From IMG/VR virus record IMGVR_UViG_3300020411_003736, positions 1 to 64,000 of that record: a stretch of DNA of 64,000 bases, one strand, 5' to 3'. A program made the position numbers and the translations under genes. The notes below the pieces were generated by a model. The model did no database searches. It was given only the letters and a program-made list of their open reading frames with translations, and had not been told where the DNA came from. The stretch's first letter is position 1. Each line of letters starts with the position of its first letter. Origin of the DNA: a virus. Positions 29,437 to 36,931 of this stretch are shown here, one piece after another.

Positions 29437-29757
29437 TTAAGACTCACCAACTATTGTATCTAAAAAATCAATATCGAATTCTTCTTCAAAATCTTTTGAG
29501 TTTTCTTCTTTCATATGTAAACTATTTAGTGTAGTCAAGACTTGAAGATGTTTTTTTTCTATTTCATCAATCTTAGGGTGTTCCCCCACTATCTCAATTA
29601 ACAATGTATCAAGCTCTTGATTTATATCTTTCAATTCATTTTTAACTGTAACTAATGCTTCAGAAATTCTTTTATTTTCCTTTTCATTTTTTTCAATGCG
29701 TGTGATTACAGCATCTAATAAGATTTTGATGTCTTTATTTGAAGGATCCATTCTCAT
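29437..29757 (-). CDS. coiled-coil protein with acidic-hydrophobic tail
   Basis: The 106-residue protein is a long coiled coil (NEKENKRISEALVTVKNELK...) ending in DFEEEFDIDFLDTIVGES. The acidic-hydrophobic tail is reminiscent of clamp-binding tails on T4 late-transcription factors, so a coactivator role next to the gp55-like gene is conceivable but speculative. TTAGGA upstream serves as ribosome site and overlaps a GATATTTAT element. Confidence 0.5.
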   Translation of the reverse strand: MRMDPSNKDIKILLDAVITRIEKNEKENKRISEALVTVKNELKDINQELDTLLIEIVGEHPKIDEIEKKHLQVLTTLNSLHMKEENSKDFEEEFDIDFLDTIVGES

Positions 29758-29759
29758 AT

Positions 29760-29768
29760 ATAAATATC
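29760..29768 (-). promoter_or_regulatory. possible late-type element overlapping a ribosome site
   Basis: The minus strand reads GATATTTAT 2 nt before the ATG at 29757. If active it would yield a leaderless transcript. The overlap with TTAGGA makes chance similarity possible. Confidence 0.25.
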
Positions 29769-30131
29769 CTAATTCAGTGATTTTTTACATAAATTTTTAT
29801 CCCTCTTAGCTATATCTTCTGCTTGTACTTCATATGGATGTGTGTTATATTCATACCCCATATTGTAATATCTTTCCATCCATGTCGGTGATTGCAAATA
29901 ATGTTGATATTCGTGAATTATAGTTTCAATCAATTCATCATAAGTATTAATATGTTTTGGATATATAATTAAAGAATTATCATCTGCGATATATTCCCCC
30001 ATCATACCCAAATCATCTTCACTAAAATCCAACCATGGTACATCATCATGGTGTTTAGAAAAACCATATGTATCTAAACACCAATCTAATGCCCGTTCAG
30101 CATCATCTAAACCTGTTTCCCAACAAATCAA
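29769..30131 (-). CDS. putative zinc metallopeptidase-like protein (HEXXH)
   Basis: The 120-residue protein contains HEYQHYLQSP at about residues 75-84, the HEXXH zinc-binding helix, and further on HPYEVQAEDIA, which supplies a plausible Glu third ligand. This matches small SprT-/WLM-like or peptidase-related zincins of phages. The order and short length suggest a single minimal domain. It overlaps the acidic 79-residue gene by 4 nt. Substrate unknown. Confidence 0.65.
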   Translation of the reverse strand: MICWETGLDDAERALDWCLDTYGFSKHHDDVPWLDFSEDDLGMMGEYIADDNSLIIYPKHINTYDELIETIIHEYQHYLQSPTWMERYYNMGYEYNTHPYEVQAEDIAKRDKNLCKKSLN

Positions 30132-30367
30132 TATATGTCCATCCCCGCGTCGCTAAGAGTTTCAATTTCTTCTCTACCATCACAATCTGAATAATCATCT
30201 ACCCCAACATCTTCAAGTTCATCTTGATTATAATATTCTAAATTAACCCTTTTATTTTTTGGGTAATTGGGATCATCTTTCATAGTTTTGTTATCAAGTG
30301 ATTTCATTCGTTTCTCATCTTCTTCATCCAACATAAATTGTGATAAGTCTATCTTTTTATTTTTCAT
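30128..30367 (-). CDS. small acidic protein, 79 residues
   Basis: The frame begins MKNKKIDLSQFMLDEEDEKR with an AAGGAT site 7 nt upstream and overlaps the zincin gene by 4 nt. The C-terminal half is very acidic (DVGVDDYSDCDGREEIE). It is unknown in function; an inhibitor or partner of the downstream metalloprotein is possible from coupling alone. Confidence 0.5.
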   Translation of the reverse strand: MKNKKIDLSQFMLDEEDEKRMKSLDNKTMKDDPNYPKNKRVNLEYYNQDELEDVGVDDYSDCDGREEIETLSDAGMDIY

Positions 30368-30386
30368 ATTTATCCTTAGATTTTAG

Positions 30387-30479
30387 TTAAAATTTTTTTG
30401 GGTTTGAAAAGAAAGGAAGAAAGAATTCAAACCCGAAGTTCTTTGGAGAACGATAACCATTAGTGTACTTCCAACACAT
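30387..30479 (-). CDS. possible 30-residue aromatic peptide
   Basis: An ATG frame in the 130-nt gap encodes MCWKYTNGYRSPKNFGFEFF followed by LPFFSNPKKF. It lacks a clear ribosome site. The DNA also folds into two adjacent hairpins: a 9-bp GGGTTTGAA/TTCAAACCC stem and GTTCT-TTGG-AGAAC. The region may therefore be a structured leader instead of a gene. Confidence 0.3.
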   Translation of the reverse strand: MCWKYTNGYRSPKNFGFEFFLPFFSNPKKF

Positions 30480-30497
30480 TGTAATATAACAATTATT

Positions 30498-30935
30498 TTA
30501 CTTACTTACAAGTATTTTATCAACTCTTTTTTTAAATCTTTTGTACATTTTATTTAAAGCCTTTCGCTGATTCAATGTCAATTGGCTACCCCTTCGCAAC
30601 CAACTATCCATACTTTTTAAAAACTCATCAGCACTAAGCTCATAGGATGCTGTATATTTACATTGATATAAAAGAGATTGAATCTTAGTAATCTTTTCAC
30701 GACTTTTTTCAATTTTCTCTTTATAGTTAGGATCATTTTTCAAAAAGAAATATTTGGCATATCTTTTAACAGCTTTACTTACAGCCGCATTTTGTTTTTC
30801 TGTCAATACCCTACCTTTATGTAGGTGTTTATGCATATCTTTTATAAAGTCTTTAAAACCATTATCATTTTTCCAATAAGCATCATCACTTATCATATGT
30901 GCTAATTGGTCTTTTCTTTTACTAGCTGAAACCAT
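30498..30935 (-). CDS. basic protein with internal duplication, 145 residues
   Basis: Two related halves are visible: ...FKDFIKDMHKHLHKGRVLTE/KQNAAVSKAVKRYAKY and ...ADEFLKSMDSWLRRGSQLTL/NQRKALNKMYKRFKKR. The pattern is an aliphatic helix, a Gly-Arg/Ser-x-LT turn and a basic helix, which suggests a nucleic-acid-binding repeat. The protein is very Lys-rich. No family name can be given with confidence. Confidence 0.55.
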   Translation of the reverse strand: MVSASKRKDQLAHMISDDAYWKNDNGFKDFIKDMHKHLHKGRVLTEKQNAAVSKAVKRYAKYFFLKNDPNYKEKIEKSREKITKIQSLLYQCKYTASYELSADEFLKSMDSWLRRGSQLTLNQRKALNKMYKRFKKRVDKILVSK

Positions 30936-30938
30936 TAT

Positions 30939-31316
30939 TTAATAAGGACCATCAATTGTTGATTCTAAATTACCCCACATAAGAAGAGAACCTACTAACT
31001 TATCATCATTATCTGTCCACTCATCATTAGTTTTATCTTCCCAATAAATCTCACCTGTATCGTGATTGTATATTTGATGAACATGCATTTCATCATCTTT
31101 ATAATACCACACAACAGCTAACATTTTTATTTCATCAATCTCTTTTTGTGGTATTCTTGTACCATCATTATTTGTTAAACAATTAGTTTCATCCAATAAT
31201 GCAAGTAATGTAATATTCCTCAATGGTGTATTATCTACTTCATCGACACCAATTAAATAACTGGTGGGATAGATTGTTTCATCATAATTCCAATAATGAT
31301 TTTCTGTGTATTTCAT
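30939..31316 (-). CDS. hypothetical protein, 125 residues
   Basis: This is the first gene after an early-type promoter (31343-31371). The acidic protein has beta-rich composition with repeated Trp/Tyr (AVVWYYKDDEMHVHQIYNHD). No known domain is recognised. The 5' leader contains AAAGGGAAAA before the start. Confidence 0.5.
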   Translation of the reverse strand: MKYTENHYWNYDETIYPTSYLIGVDEVDNTPLRNITLLALLDETNCLTNNDGTRIPQKEIDEIKMLAVVWYYKDDEMHVHQIYNHDTGEIYWEDKTNDEWTDNDDKLVGSLLMWGNLESTIDGPY

Positions 31317-31342
31317 AATATTTTCCCTTTATTAACACCTAA

Positions 31343-31371
31343 AGCTAATAATAAAATGCAATACAAGTCAA
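31343..31371 (-). promoter_or_regulatory. early/middle sigma70-type promoter
   Basis: The minus strand has an A-tract, TTGACT, a 17-nt spacer and TTAGCT, upstream of the gene at 31316. It belongs to the repeated promoter family described in the findings. Confidence 0.65.
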
Positions 31372-31379
31372 GACTTTTT

Positions 31380-32162
31380 TTAAATAAATTTATCCACTTC
31401 TCTTTGTTCTTCGACTTCGACTTTCTGGATTTCTGCGGTGTTTATAGTGTCGGCGGGATAAGGATATAGTTTATGTTTTAGTTTTGATTTGTATAGTCTG
31501 TTTTCTTTTTTGTTTCCGATGAAATAGAGATATCTATGTTTCTCTGCTTCCTTCTTCAACCAAAATGTTTTACCTATTTTCTTAATTAAATTTTTGGGTG
31601 CGGCTGAACCATATAAAGAATAAACGGTTCTGCTATGTATCCACTCTCCATCTTCTGTGAGTCTTAAACTGAATGTTGGCGCCATCTGTATTTCGCCGCA
31701 CCCTTGATATAACCAATTAGTTGCTTGATAAATTTTACCTGAATGATTTTGTTCAGGATCTGCATATGATATTAATACTTTAATGTTTGGTGCGTTCTGT
31801 TTCAACCAAGCAAACATAGCACCTAATACAAGTGATTCTATATTCTTACCATAACCATCATCAATATAAAGTCTTGTAAGTTCTAAAAGATTTGTTGTTT
31901 CCAATCCTATATCTTCACTAAAGATAGAACCCAACACTCTTCTTCCTACGGGAAAACCAAGGGTCATACAACCTATGAGAGTTTCTTTGGATTCGTTTTC
32001 GAAGAATGGATGTGGGGAATCATCTTTATAAAAGATTCCTAAAGCATATCTACAAGAAGAAGATTTATGAGTATAATGTTTTTCAACAATTATATTCTTT
32101 GCTTGTTTCTTAGGTATTTGTTGTAGATATACTTTTGATTTATCTACATATTTTTCTTCCAT
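31380..32162 (-). CDS. Mom-like DNA modification protein (GNAT fold)
   Basis: The 260-residue protein carries the Mom-family pattern: IVEKHYTHKSSSCRYALGIF near the start, LIGCMTLGFPVGRR, LELTRLYIDDGYGKNIESLV, then ISYADPEQNHSGKIYQATNW. In phage Mu, Mom converts adenine to a carbamoylmethyl-type N6 derivative that blocks restriction enzymes; Mom relatives occur in several T4-like phages. No Com-like activator is seen. It lies downstream of tRNA-Gly and the structured RNA on the same strand and may share their promoter. Host-defence evasion is the likely role. Confidence 0.78.
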   Translation of the reverse strand: MEEKYVDKSKVYLQQIPKKQAKNIIVEKHYTHKSSSCRYALGIFYKDDSPHPFFENESKETLIGCMTLGFPVGRRVLGSIFSEDIGLETTNLLELTRLYIDDGYGKNIESLVLGAMFAWLKQNAPNIKVLISYADPEQNHSGKIYQATNWLYQGCGEIQMAPTFSLRLTEDGEWIHSRTVYSLYGSAAPKNLIKKIGKTFWLKKEAEKHRYLYFIGNKKENRLYKSKLKHKLYPYPADTINTAEIQKVEVEEQREVDKFI

Positions 32163-32197
32163 ACCATATAACTCGGTTATCGTTCACTTAAAATTTG

Positions 32198-32269
32198 AGC
32201 GGTGTTAGAGAATCGAACTCCACCTTCTTCGTTGGAAACGAAGTGTATCGCCTTTGATACTTCCACCGC
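32198..32269 (-). tRNA. tRNA-Gly (anticodon UCC)
   Basis: A 72-nt cloverleaf can be drawn on the minus strand: acceptor GCGGTGG/ACACCGC (six pairs and one G-A mismatch), a D arm GTAT/ATAC with GG in the loop, and an anticodon arm CTTCG-TTTCCAA-CGAAG with UCC preceded by U33. The T arm is TGGAG-TTCGATT-CTCTA. The discriminator is U, as expected for bacterial tRNA-Gly; CCA is not encoded. It would read GGA codons. Position 8 is A instead of U, which is unusual. Confidence 0.88.
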
Positions 32270-32275
32270 AAATCA

Positions 32276-32857
32276 ATGGGTAACTCTGTTGTCTTTTATT
32301 CTTGAATTCTAGTGGAGAAAAAAGATCGATCGAATTACCCATAAAACTTTATTGGAATTTAGGTGGGATGTGAGATTAACGATTACTCACAACTTTCAGC
32401 TCAGATTTTTTATACCTTGTACCTAACACCTATCAGCTACTATAGTTCTTTGTAATGAATGGTTAGTTCACGTAACAAAGTGAGTACAACCTCTGTGTTA
32501 TTACCTTATCTCTCTGAGTTTAGATTATTCAGTCATAAAGTGGGATTAGGTTTTATCCGACCCACAACAAGGTCAAAGAATCGTGTTCTTTATTTTTCTG
32601 AAAGTACATTAGATGGTAGATGTCTCTACAGGACAGTTAAACCTCTACAACATTTAGCAGAGTTCCAAGCACCATACTTCATCTTAGATTCCCTTATGAG
32701 CTTCAAAGTATACTCATTATTCAGGCAATCCCATACAGAGTTAATTACTCTCTGTACTTTCCTATTCCAAATTTTCAAAAATCAAGGGTTGATGCCAGAA
32801 GAACTATGTTCTAACAGTGATGATATACATCCTAATCAACCCATATCTTATATATTA
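32276..32857 (-). ncRNA. candidate large structured non-coding RNA upstream of tRNA-Gly
   Basis: About 580 nt without a credible gene lie between an early-type promoter (32858-32886) and tRNA-Gly on the same strand. Several strong helices can be seen. A GGGTTGAT/ATCAACCC stem (32786-32793 with 32835-32842) closes a three-way junction holding GATG/CATC and AGAAC-TAT-GTTCT hairpins. There are also TACAGAG/CTCTGTA (32734-32756), GTAGA-TGTC-TCTAC (32616-32629), ATGAG/CTCAT (32696-32717), GTGGG/CCCAC (32540-32565), TGTGAG/CTCACA (32369-32391) and an 8-bp ATGGGTAA/TTACCCAT stem (32276-32342). Size, phage setting and adjacency to a tRNA recall the ornate ROOL/GOLLD RNAs; that link is inference and untested. 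Confidence 0.5.
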
Positions 32858-32886
32858 ATATAAGTATATTTATATATATAAGTCAA
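32858..32886 (-). promoter_or_regulatory. early/middle sigma70-type promoter for structured RNA and tRNA
   Basis: The minus strand reads TTGACT, a 17-nt spacer and TTATAT, preceded by an A-rich tract. It is positioned to start transcription at about 32850 into the structured region, tRNA-Gly and mom. The spacer also contains TATAAATA, the T4 late consensus, so dual use is possible. Confidence 0.65.
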
Positions 32887-33164
32887 GAGGTTTTTTTATT
32901 TTTTTTTAATCCTAATAACTTTAAATTATGTGATATAAAACCACCAATCTCTTTCTTACCTACCTTGCTTCTATATACATTCTCTAATCGTGTCCATGGA
33001 CAATCTAATGTTCTACTGAATGCTAAATGCATTATCCAAGCACAAATTGGAAATGAAATATAGAATGGTTCACATATCAACACCAATGGTACTGACACTC
33101 CAGCCATGATAAGAAATATCCAATGTGATAATTGAATAAAAAATAATATTAATTTATTTACCAT
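32883..33164 (-). CDS. small membrane protein, DUF2784-like
   Basis: The 93-residue protein has two membrane helices (LILFFIQLSHWIFLIMAGVS and a second at about 27-45), followed by RTLDCPWTRLENVYR. The CPWTRLEN motif and helix layout resemble the DUF2784 family of inner-membrane proteins. It overlaps the 2OG oxygenase gene by 7 nt. Function unknown. Confidence 0.55.
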   Translation of the reverse strand: MVNKLILFFIQLSHWIFLIMAGVSVPLVLICEPFYISFPICAWIMHLAFSRTLDCPWTRLENVYRSKVGKKEIGGFISHNLKLLGLKKNKKTS

Positions 33165-33775
33165 AAGATAAGCGCTTTATCATCCCATTGTTGATATGTT
33201 TTTATATCAAAATTATTTGGATTCAAAAGAGGTCTTGTATTTGATAAAAATTCCATATTGATAGAAATTCTTGGCTCTTCACTCTTACAAGGATTTGGTT
33301 TATGTGACAACCAACCAGGCATAAGAAAGAGATGTTTTTCAAATGGTTTAATTTCTACCTCTTCCCCATTTTCCACCATCAAACTCAATGTACCATCAGT
33401 ATCTGGAACACTTGCATAGTAAACACCATTTACCGAAGCTCTGTTACAATGGTTGTGCCAATAAGAATCATATCTCTTTTTACCATAAGATACATAAGCA
33501 CATCCAAGTGATTTATTGGGATTCATACTCATACAATTTTCAGGTAGATTATTAAACAATTTATGACATCCATGTTTAAAGATATTATAAAGATTTTTCA
33601 TTTCCCATGTATCATCCATTCGTGTATTATAAGTTCCTTCCTCTAAATTGGATCTTTCCTTATTATCCGATTCTATAGATTGTTCCACCAACTTATCATT
33701 AGTTTCATCATCTATAACATCTGATAAATCCAATCTCAATAACCATGGATAGTTTTTTATTGGCAATAAATTCAT
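33158..33775 (-). CDS. 2-oxoglutarate/Fe(II)-dependent oxygenase-like protein
   Basis: The 205-residue protein has the order expected for the phage 2OG-Fe(II) oxygenase family: DSYWHNHCNRASVNGVYYAS provides the proximal His and partner, LFLMPGWLSHKPNPC the distal His, and PRISINMEF the Arg that binds 2-oxoglutarate. Length is normal. Such proteins are abundant in marine T4-like phages; substrates are mostly unknown (protein or nucleic acid hydroxylation). Coupled to neighbours on both sides. Confidence 0.78.
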   Translation of the reverse strand: MNLLPIKNYPWLLRLDLSDVIDDETNDKLVEQSIESDNKERSNLEEGTYNTRMDDTWEMKNLYNIFKHGCHKLFNNLPENCMSMNPNKSLGCAYVSYGKKRYDSYWHNHCNRASVNGVYYASVPDTDGTLSLMVENGEEVEIKPFEKHLFLMPGWLSHKPNPCKSEEPRISINMEFLSNTRPLLNPNNFDIKTYQQWDDKALILW

Positions 33776-34350
33776 TTATTGAAATATTTAAAAACTCTAT
33801 TGACATAAAAGTTATCTGATATATAAGCATAACTATATTTTTTTGTAGCAGTTGGACCGTGACTATAGCCTGTTAAAGCATAATACCAATCATCACCAGA
33901 GTTGTGATATAAATCAGAAAGATACATTATACCAACAGTTACATTAACATATGGATCATATAAATCTTCTTTAGGTGTTTTGAATTCACTATATGCTGTT
34001 TCAGGTTTTATCTGCATCAATCCTATAGCACCACTCGTAGATACTGCTTTGTGATCCCAACTTGATTCAGTCATTATAACTGATTTAGCCAAATCATATG
34101 GTACGGTATATTCATCACATAAGGCATGGATATAAATCAACACATGCTTTAGTTTGGATTTATTTAATGATGAATTTATTTGTTCTGCATCATCGGAAAA
34201 GTTTGGTTTGGGTTTTTCTATTTCAACTAAATTATCAATCTTACGAACTACAGTTTTTATTGGAACTTCATACATATTTTCCATATAGAAAACTACAGCG
34301 GCAAACGCAGTAAGTATTCCCATTATAAAAGTTGTTTTAGGGTTATTCAT
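33772..34350 (-). CDS. membrane-anchored lytic transglycosylase (SLT family)
   Basis: The 192-residue protein begins with a signal anchor (TTFIMGILTAFAAVVFYMEN). The SLT domain follows with SVIMTESSWDHKAVSTSGAI and GLMQIKPETA (catalytic Glu in TESSW) and a C-terminal ...YALTGYSHGP... helix. It cleaves the glycan strand of peptidoglycan, so it may serve lysis or entry. It overlaps the HNH gene and the oxygenase gene by a few bases. Confidence 0.85.
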   Translation of the reverse strand: MNNPKTTFIMGILTAFAAVVFYMENMYEVPIKTVVRKIDNLVEIEKPKPNFSDDAEQINSSLNKSKLKHVLIYIHALCDEYTVPYDLAKSVIMTESSWDHKAVSTSGAIGLMQIKPETAYSEFKTPKEDLYDPYVNVTVGIMYLSDLYHNSGDDWYYALTGYSHGPTATKKYSYAYISDNFYVNRVFKYFNK

Positions 34351-34804
34351 TATTATCTCCTGTTTTATGTTTCATATCTTGTTTAGTTTTTTCTTTGTGA
34401 CATTTACGACATAAGGTTTGTAGATTCTTCTCATCCCAATATGACCAATCCACCTCATCAGCTGTTTTATTCTTTTGTTCATACAATGGTTTGATATGGT
34501 CTATTTCAAATCGTACATCATAATTACCACATTCAGCACATTCACAATAATCTCTTTTTTTGATATACTTTCTAATATGTTTAGAATTGTATATCATCAA
34601 ATATTGTTCACTACATTCTGGATGCCAACTAGCCCTATTATTTCTTCTACCATATTCATCATTAATAACAGAACCACACCACCTACACTGACCCCTTTCC
34701 TTTATATCATAATAGGAATCAGGCTTAGGTGGATATCGATAATCCTTTTCTTGATAATCGAATTTTCTAGACTTTCTTCCGAGTGTTCTTCTTATCCTTG
34801 GCAT
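34343..34804 (-). CDS. HNH endonuclease
   Basis: The 153-residue protein has an N-terminal zinc-finger-like CRWCG...HPEC unit and a C-terminal HNH domain: CECAECGNYDVRFEIDHIKP, then KNLQTLCRKCHKEKTKQD. The DHI, N and H of the catalytic core and the two CxxC pairs are all present. It could be a free-standing homing or packaging-type nuclease. It overlaps the 64-residue gene by 38 nt. Confidence 0.82.
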   Translation of the reverse strand: MPRIRRTLGRKSRKFDYQEKDYRYPPKPDSYYDIKERGQCRWCGSVINDEYGRRNNRASWHPECSEQYLMIYNSKHIRKYIKKRDYCECAECGNYDVRFEIDHIKPLYEQKNKTADEVDWSYWDEKNLQTLCRKCHKEKTKQDMKHKTGDNNE

Positions 34805-34961
34805 ACTTTTCGATATCTTCTTTCAAAGAATATAACTCACATCTTGCGGAATCAACATAAGACTTACCATCACTATTACAATCATATTCTGGAATAGAAT
34901 AGTAAGCATCATCTAAAGCACCCTCTATTTCGATTAATTTTTCTAATATTTTATCTAACAT
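34767..34961 (-). CDS. small acidic helical protein, 64 residues
   Basis: The frame starts MLDKILEKLIEIEGALDDAY and is mostly helical. It has ACTCC-type ribosome complement (GGAG) upstream and overlaps the HNH gene. No family recognised. Confidence 0.5.
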   Translation of the reverse strand: MLDKILEKLIEIEGALDDAYYSIPEYDCNSDGKSYVDSARCELYSLKEDIEKYAKDKKNTRKKV

Positions 34962-34974
34962 TTTTTACTCCTTA

Positions 34975-35337
34975 TTATAAATAGTTTGGACCTGTCCAAC
35001 TAAACCAATCGGTTCTACCATCGAAGATACTACCTCTAACCCATTTGGCTGGAGCATTCCAACTAGCAGCTTTGAATACATCCCCACACTCATAGGTTTG
35101 TCCTTTGAACACACCAGCTTTTTTAGCTATGAATCCCCAAACCCTACCTTTTTCAATAACCTTATCGAATTTCCTACCAGAGTTTATTTTCAAACCACTT
35201 CTAAATTGATTGACTCTATCTGCATTATTGTGAGGATTCCAATTGGCATAACTATTACCGATTTCGGTTAGTAGGTTTTCCACCGACTCATCGTATTTTG
35301 ATTCGTTTAACACACTATTTAGGTTCATCGTTGACAC
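34975..35337 (-). CDS. hypothetical protein with LNE leader, 120 residues
   Basis: The N-terminus MSTMNLNSVLNE|SKYDES resembles the MIKLKDLLNE leaders of the plus-strand cassette, ending in the same LNE that would suit a T4 gp21-type prohead protease. The rest contains Gly/Trp/Asn-rich segments (GRVWGFIAKKAGVFKGQTYE). It may be a capsid-internal protein; this is inference. The start overlaps the upstream gene. Confidence 0.5.
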   Translation of the reverse strand: MSTMNLNSVLNESKYDESVENLLTEIGNSYANWNPHNNADRVNQFRSGLKINSGRKFDKVIEKGRVWGFIAKKAGVFKGQTYECGDVFKAASWNAPAKWVRGSIFDGRTDWFSWTGPNYL

Positions 35338-35608
35338 TCCTATTTGAGAGATTTTCTTGAGAGATTTTTTGCTCTTCGCTGTCTATATATATAGAATTCA
35401 AAATCTCATCTAATGTTTCCCCTGTACCTTCAAAACCAGGTATTATATCTTTCATAAATGGTTCAATGCCAGAATCATTATCAGGAGCTGGATTGGATAG
35501 TATTTCATAATGTTCATCAGGTGTGAGTGGAATACCATCAACATATATTGGTTCAATATCTTCAGCCGACATTTGTTCAAAGATTATAGTTTCAGCTATG
35601 TTTCCCAT
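35315..35608 (-). CDS. acidic hypothetical protein, 97 residues
   Basis: This strongly acidic protein (for example EQMSAEDIEPIYVDGIPLTP) lies 2 nt after the 86-residue gene and overlaps the next start by 23 nt. No domain recognised. Confidence 0.5.
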   Translation of the reverse strand: MGNIAETIIFEQMSAEDIEPIYVDGIPLTPDEHYEILSNPAPDNDSGIEPFMKDIIPGFEGTGETLDEILNSIYIDSEEQKISQENLSNRSVNDEPK

Positions 35609-35610
35609 AC

Positions 35611-35871
35611 TTATATCCCCATCGCTAATTCAGCTTTCATTTCATAGTATTCAGCTGCTGTGTCATCCAACTTTACATAAATAGAATCAGGAACGATTCT
35701 TTGTAATGTTGTCCAATCCTCAGTACTAAGAGCATCAAAGAACTCTTCATTCTCTATGTCGTCAATGTGACAAGCACCATCTACATCATAGTCACCATCA
35801 ACTAACATTGGATAAGTTACACCATTCTCATCAATGACACAACCAACACTATTTAAGTTTTTTAAAACCAT
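35611..35871 (-). CDS. acidic hypothetical protein, 86 residues
   Basis: The product begins MVLKNLNSVGCVIDENGVTY and is rich in Asp and Glu. It is tightly packed (2-nt gaps) between two other small genes in the transcript from the promoter at 36121-36149. Unknown function. Confidence 0.5.
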   Translation of the reverse strand: MVLKNLNSVGCVIDENGVTYPMLVDGDYDVDGACHIDDIENEEFFDALSTEDWTTLQRIVPDSIYVKLDDTAAEYYEMKAELAMGI

Positions 35872-35873
35872 AT

Positions 35874-36092
35874 CTACCCAACCTTCTTTCTGATGACAGT
35901 GTTATTAAGTAAATAATCCTCTTCCAACCTAGCCATCAACTTATCCCTACCTTCGTGACTCATCCAATTAACCCTATGGAACTTACCATTAACCCACATA
36001 TCAACCACTTTGATTGAATCAGTAACAGTGCTAAAGCAATACTCTACTTTAACATTGTCCTCATTTACAACATATTCAAAAACATAAGTCAT
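35874..36092 (-). CDS. small beta-rich protein, 72 residues
   Basis: This is the first gene after an early-type promoter. The product starts MTYVFEYVVNEDNVKVEYCF with alternating strand pattern. AAAGGAAAA precedes the start. No family recognised. Confidence 0.5.
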   Translation of the reverse strand: MTYVFEYVVNEDNVKVEYCFSTVTDSIKVVDMWVNGKFHRVNWMSHEGRDKLMARLEEDYLLNNTVIRKKVG

Positions 36093-36120
36093 TTATTTTT
36101 TTCCTTTTCTTTACCCCTAA

Positions 36121-36149
36121 AGCTACAAAAGAAATACTATACAAGTCAA
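36121..36149 (-). promoter_or_regulatory. early/middle sigma70-type promoter
   Basis: The minus strand reads TTGACT, 17 nt, GTAGCT, after a long A-tract (AAAAAAACC). It drives the small-gene run from 36092 leftward. Confidence 0.6.
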
Positions 36150-36168
36150 GAGGTTTTTTTACTTTTTT

Positions 36169-36276
36169 TTAATTTTTTTTTACTCGTTTAACTTGTAGTG
36201 TATTAATTAAAAATTTAATACTTTCCTGGATATCTTTATCCATTGATTTAAATAACTTCTGTACTTTTTTATTCAT
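36169..36276 (-). CDS. small protein, 35 residues
   Basis: An ATGA overlap with the stop of the nucleotidyltransferase gene starts a 35-residue frame, MNKKVQKLFKSMDKDIQESI then KFLINTLQVKRVKKN. It is basic and helical. The overlap and an upstream AAAGAAATCC support translation; the C-terminal Lys codons run into the A-tract of the next promoter. Confidence 0.55.
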   Translation of the reverse strand: MNKKVQKLFKSMDKDIQESIKFLINTLQVKRVKKN

Positions 36277-36710
36277 TGGATTTCTTTTAATCCCGTTAGG
36301 TCACTACTGCTTCGTATCTTATCACCTAACCCATCAACCATCTCAATGTTATATTCTTTCATGACCTTTGTTTCAGGTATCTCACCCAATGACCTATCAC
36401 CACCATTGGCGAATATGTCTGGCTTTATGGCAGCTAAAGATTCACATACACTTCTATCTCTATCTATACTGAGAAAGGCTTTATCCACAACCTTTAATGA
36501 TTGTACTATCTTTAACCTATCTTGTTCTGGCATAAATGATTTACCCTTCTTCAACTCACATTGGTAATCATTATTCACTATCACTATAAGTTCACCCCAA
36601 AGTTCATCACCACTTAATGCTCTTTGGTCTGTTAATTTTCTAGCTAATTCTAAATACTCTATATGTCCCACATGTATGGGATCAAAATATCCACTTACTG
36701 CTACTCTCAT
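36273..36710 (-). CDS. cytidylyltransferase-like nucleotidyltransferase
   Basis: From the coupled ATG at 36710 (ATGA overlap with the upstream gene), the 145-residue protein has RVAVSGYFDPIHVGHIEYLE, the HxGH motif of the class I nucleotidyltransferase fold, and a late ANGGDRSLGEIPE segment. The closest resemblance is to heptose-phosphate or glycerol-phosphate (ADP/CDP-forming) transferases such as the RfaE C-domain. Possible roles are nucleotide-sugar supply for glycosylation or host envelope metabolism. Confidence 0.7.
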   Translation of the reverse strand: MRVAVSGYFDPIHVGHIEYLELARKLTDQRALSGDELWGELIVIVNNDYQCELKKGKSFMPEQDRLKIVQSLKVVDKAFLSIDRDRSVCESLAAIKPDIFANGGDRSLGEIPETKVMKEYNIEMVDGLGDKIRSSSDLTGLKEIQ

Positions 36711-36931
36711 ACGAAAGGCGGAGTTTCTTTTTTTATCCACTCTATATCCTCATATCTATTATTACTTTTTGGATCTAATACTTTGCGTTCTATATCCTCT
36801 TTAGATTCCCCATATAGCCAGAATTGTATAACCTTACCCTTTGGTTTAAAAATGTCTATACATCTGGCTCTTATATGATACCATCCTTCTTGGTCTTCAT
36901 CATCTCCCCAAAAAGGATTATTTGTCATCAA
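36707..36931 (-). CDS. small protein, 74 residues
   Basis: The product reads MMTNNPFWGDDEDQEGWYHI near the start and has aromatic and charged composition. It overlaps both neighbours (ATGA at 36707, 14 nt at 36918). Not recognised. Confidence 0.5.
   Translation of the reverse strand: MMTNNPFWGDDEDQEGWYHIRARCIDIFKPKGKVIQFWLYGESKEDIERKVLDPKSNNRYEDIEWIKKETPPFV

Noticed and set aside
32276-32342. Possible second tRNA next to tRNA-Gly
   Set aside because: An 8-bp acceptor-like stem exists, but no D arm, no T arm with TTCGA loop and no valid anticodon arm can be drawn; better explained as part of the structured RNA.
32642-32785. Minus-strand frame of about 47 codons with protein-like composition (...KYGAWNSAKCCRGLTVL)
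   Set aside because: It has no ATG or convincing start with a ribosome site apart from an internal ATG giving 17 codons, and lies across several helices.
32459-32863. 134-residue plus-strand open frame
   Set aside because: It is the only plus-strand frame in a long minus-strand region, lacks a ribosome site and family features, and coincides with the strongly structured RNA region; the frame is probably a by-product of base composition.
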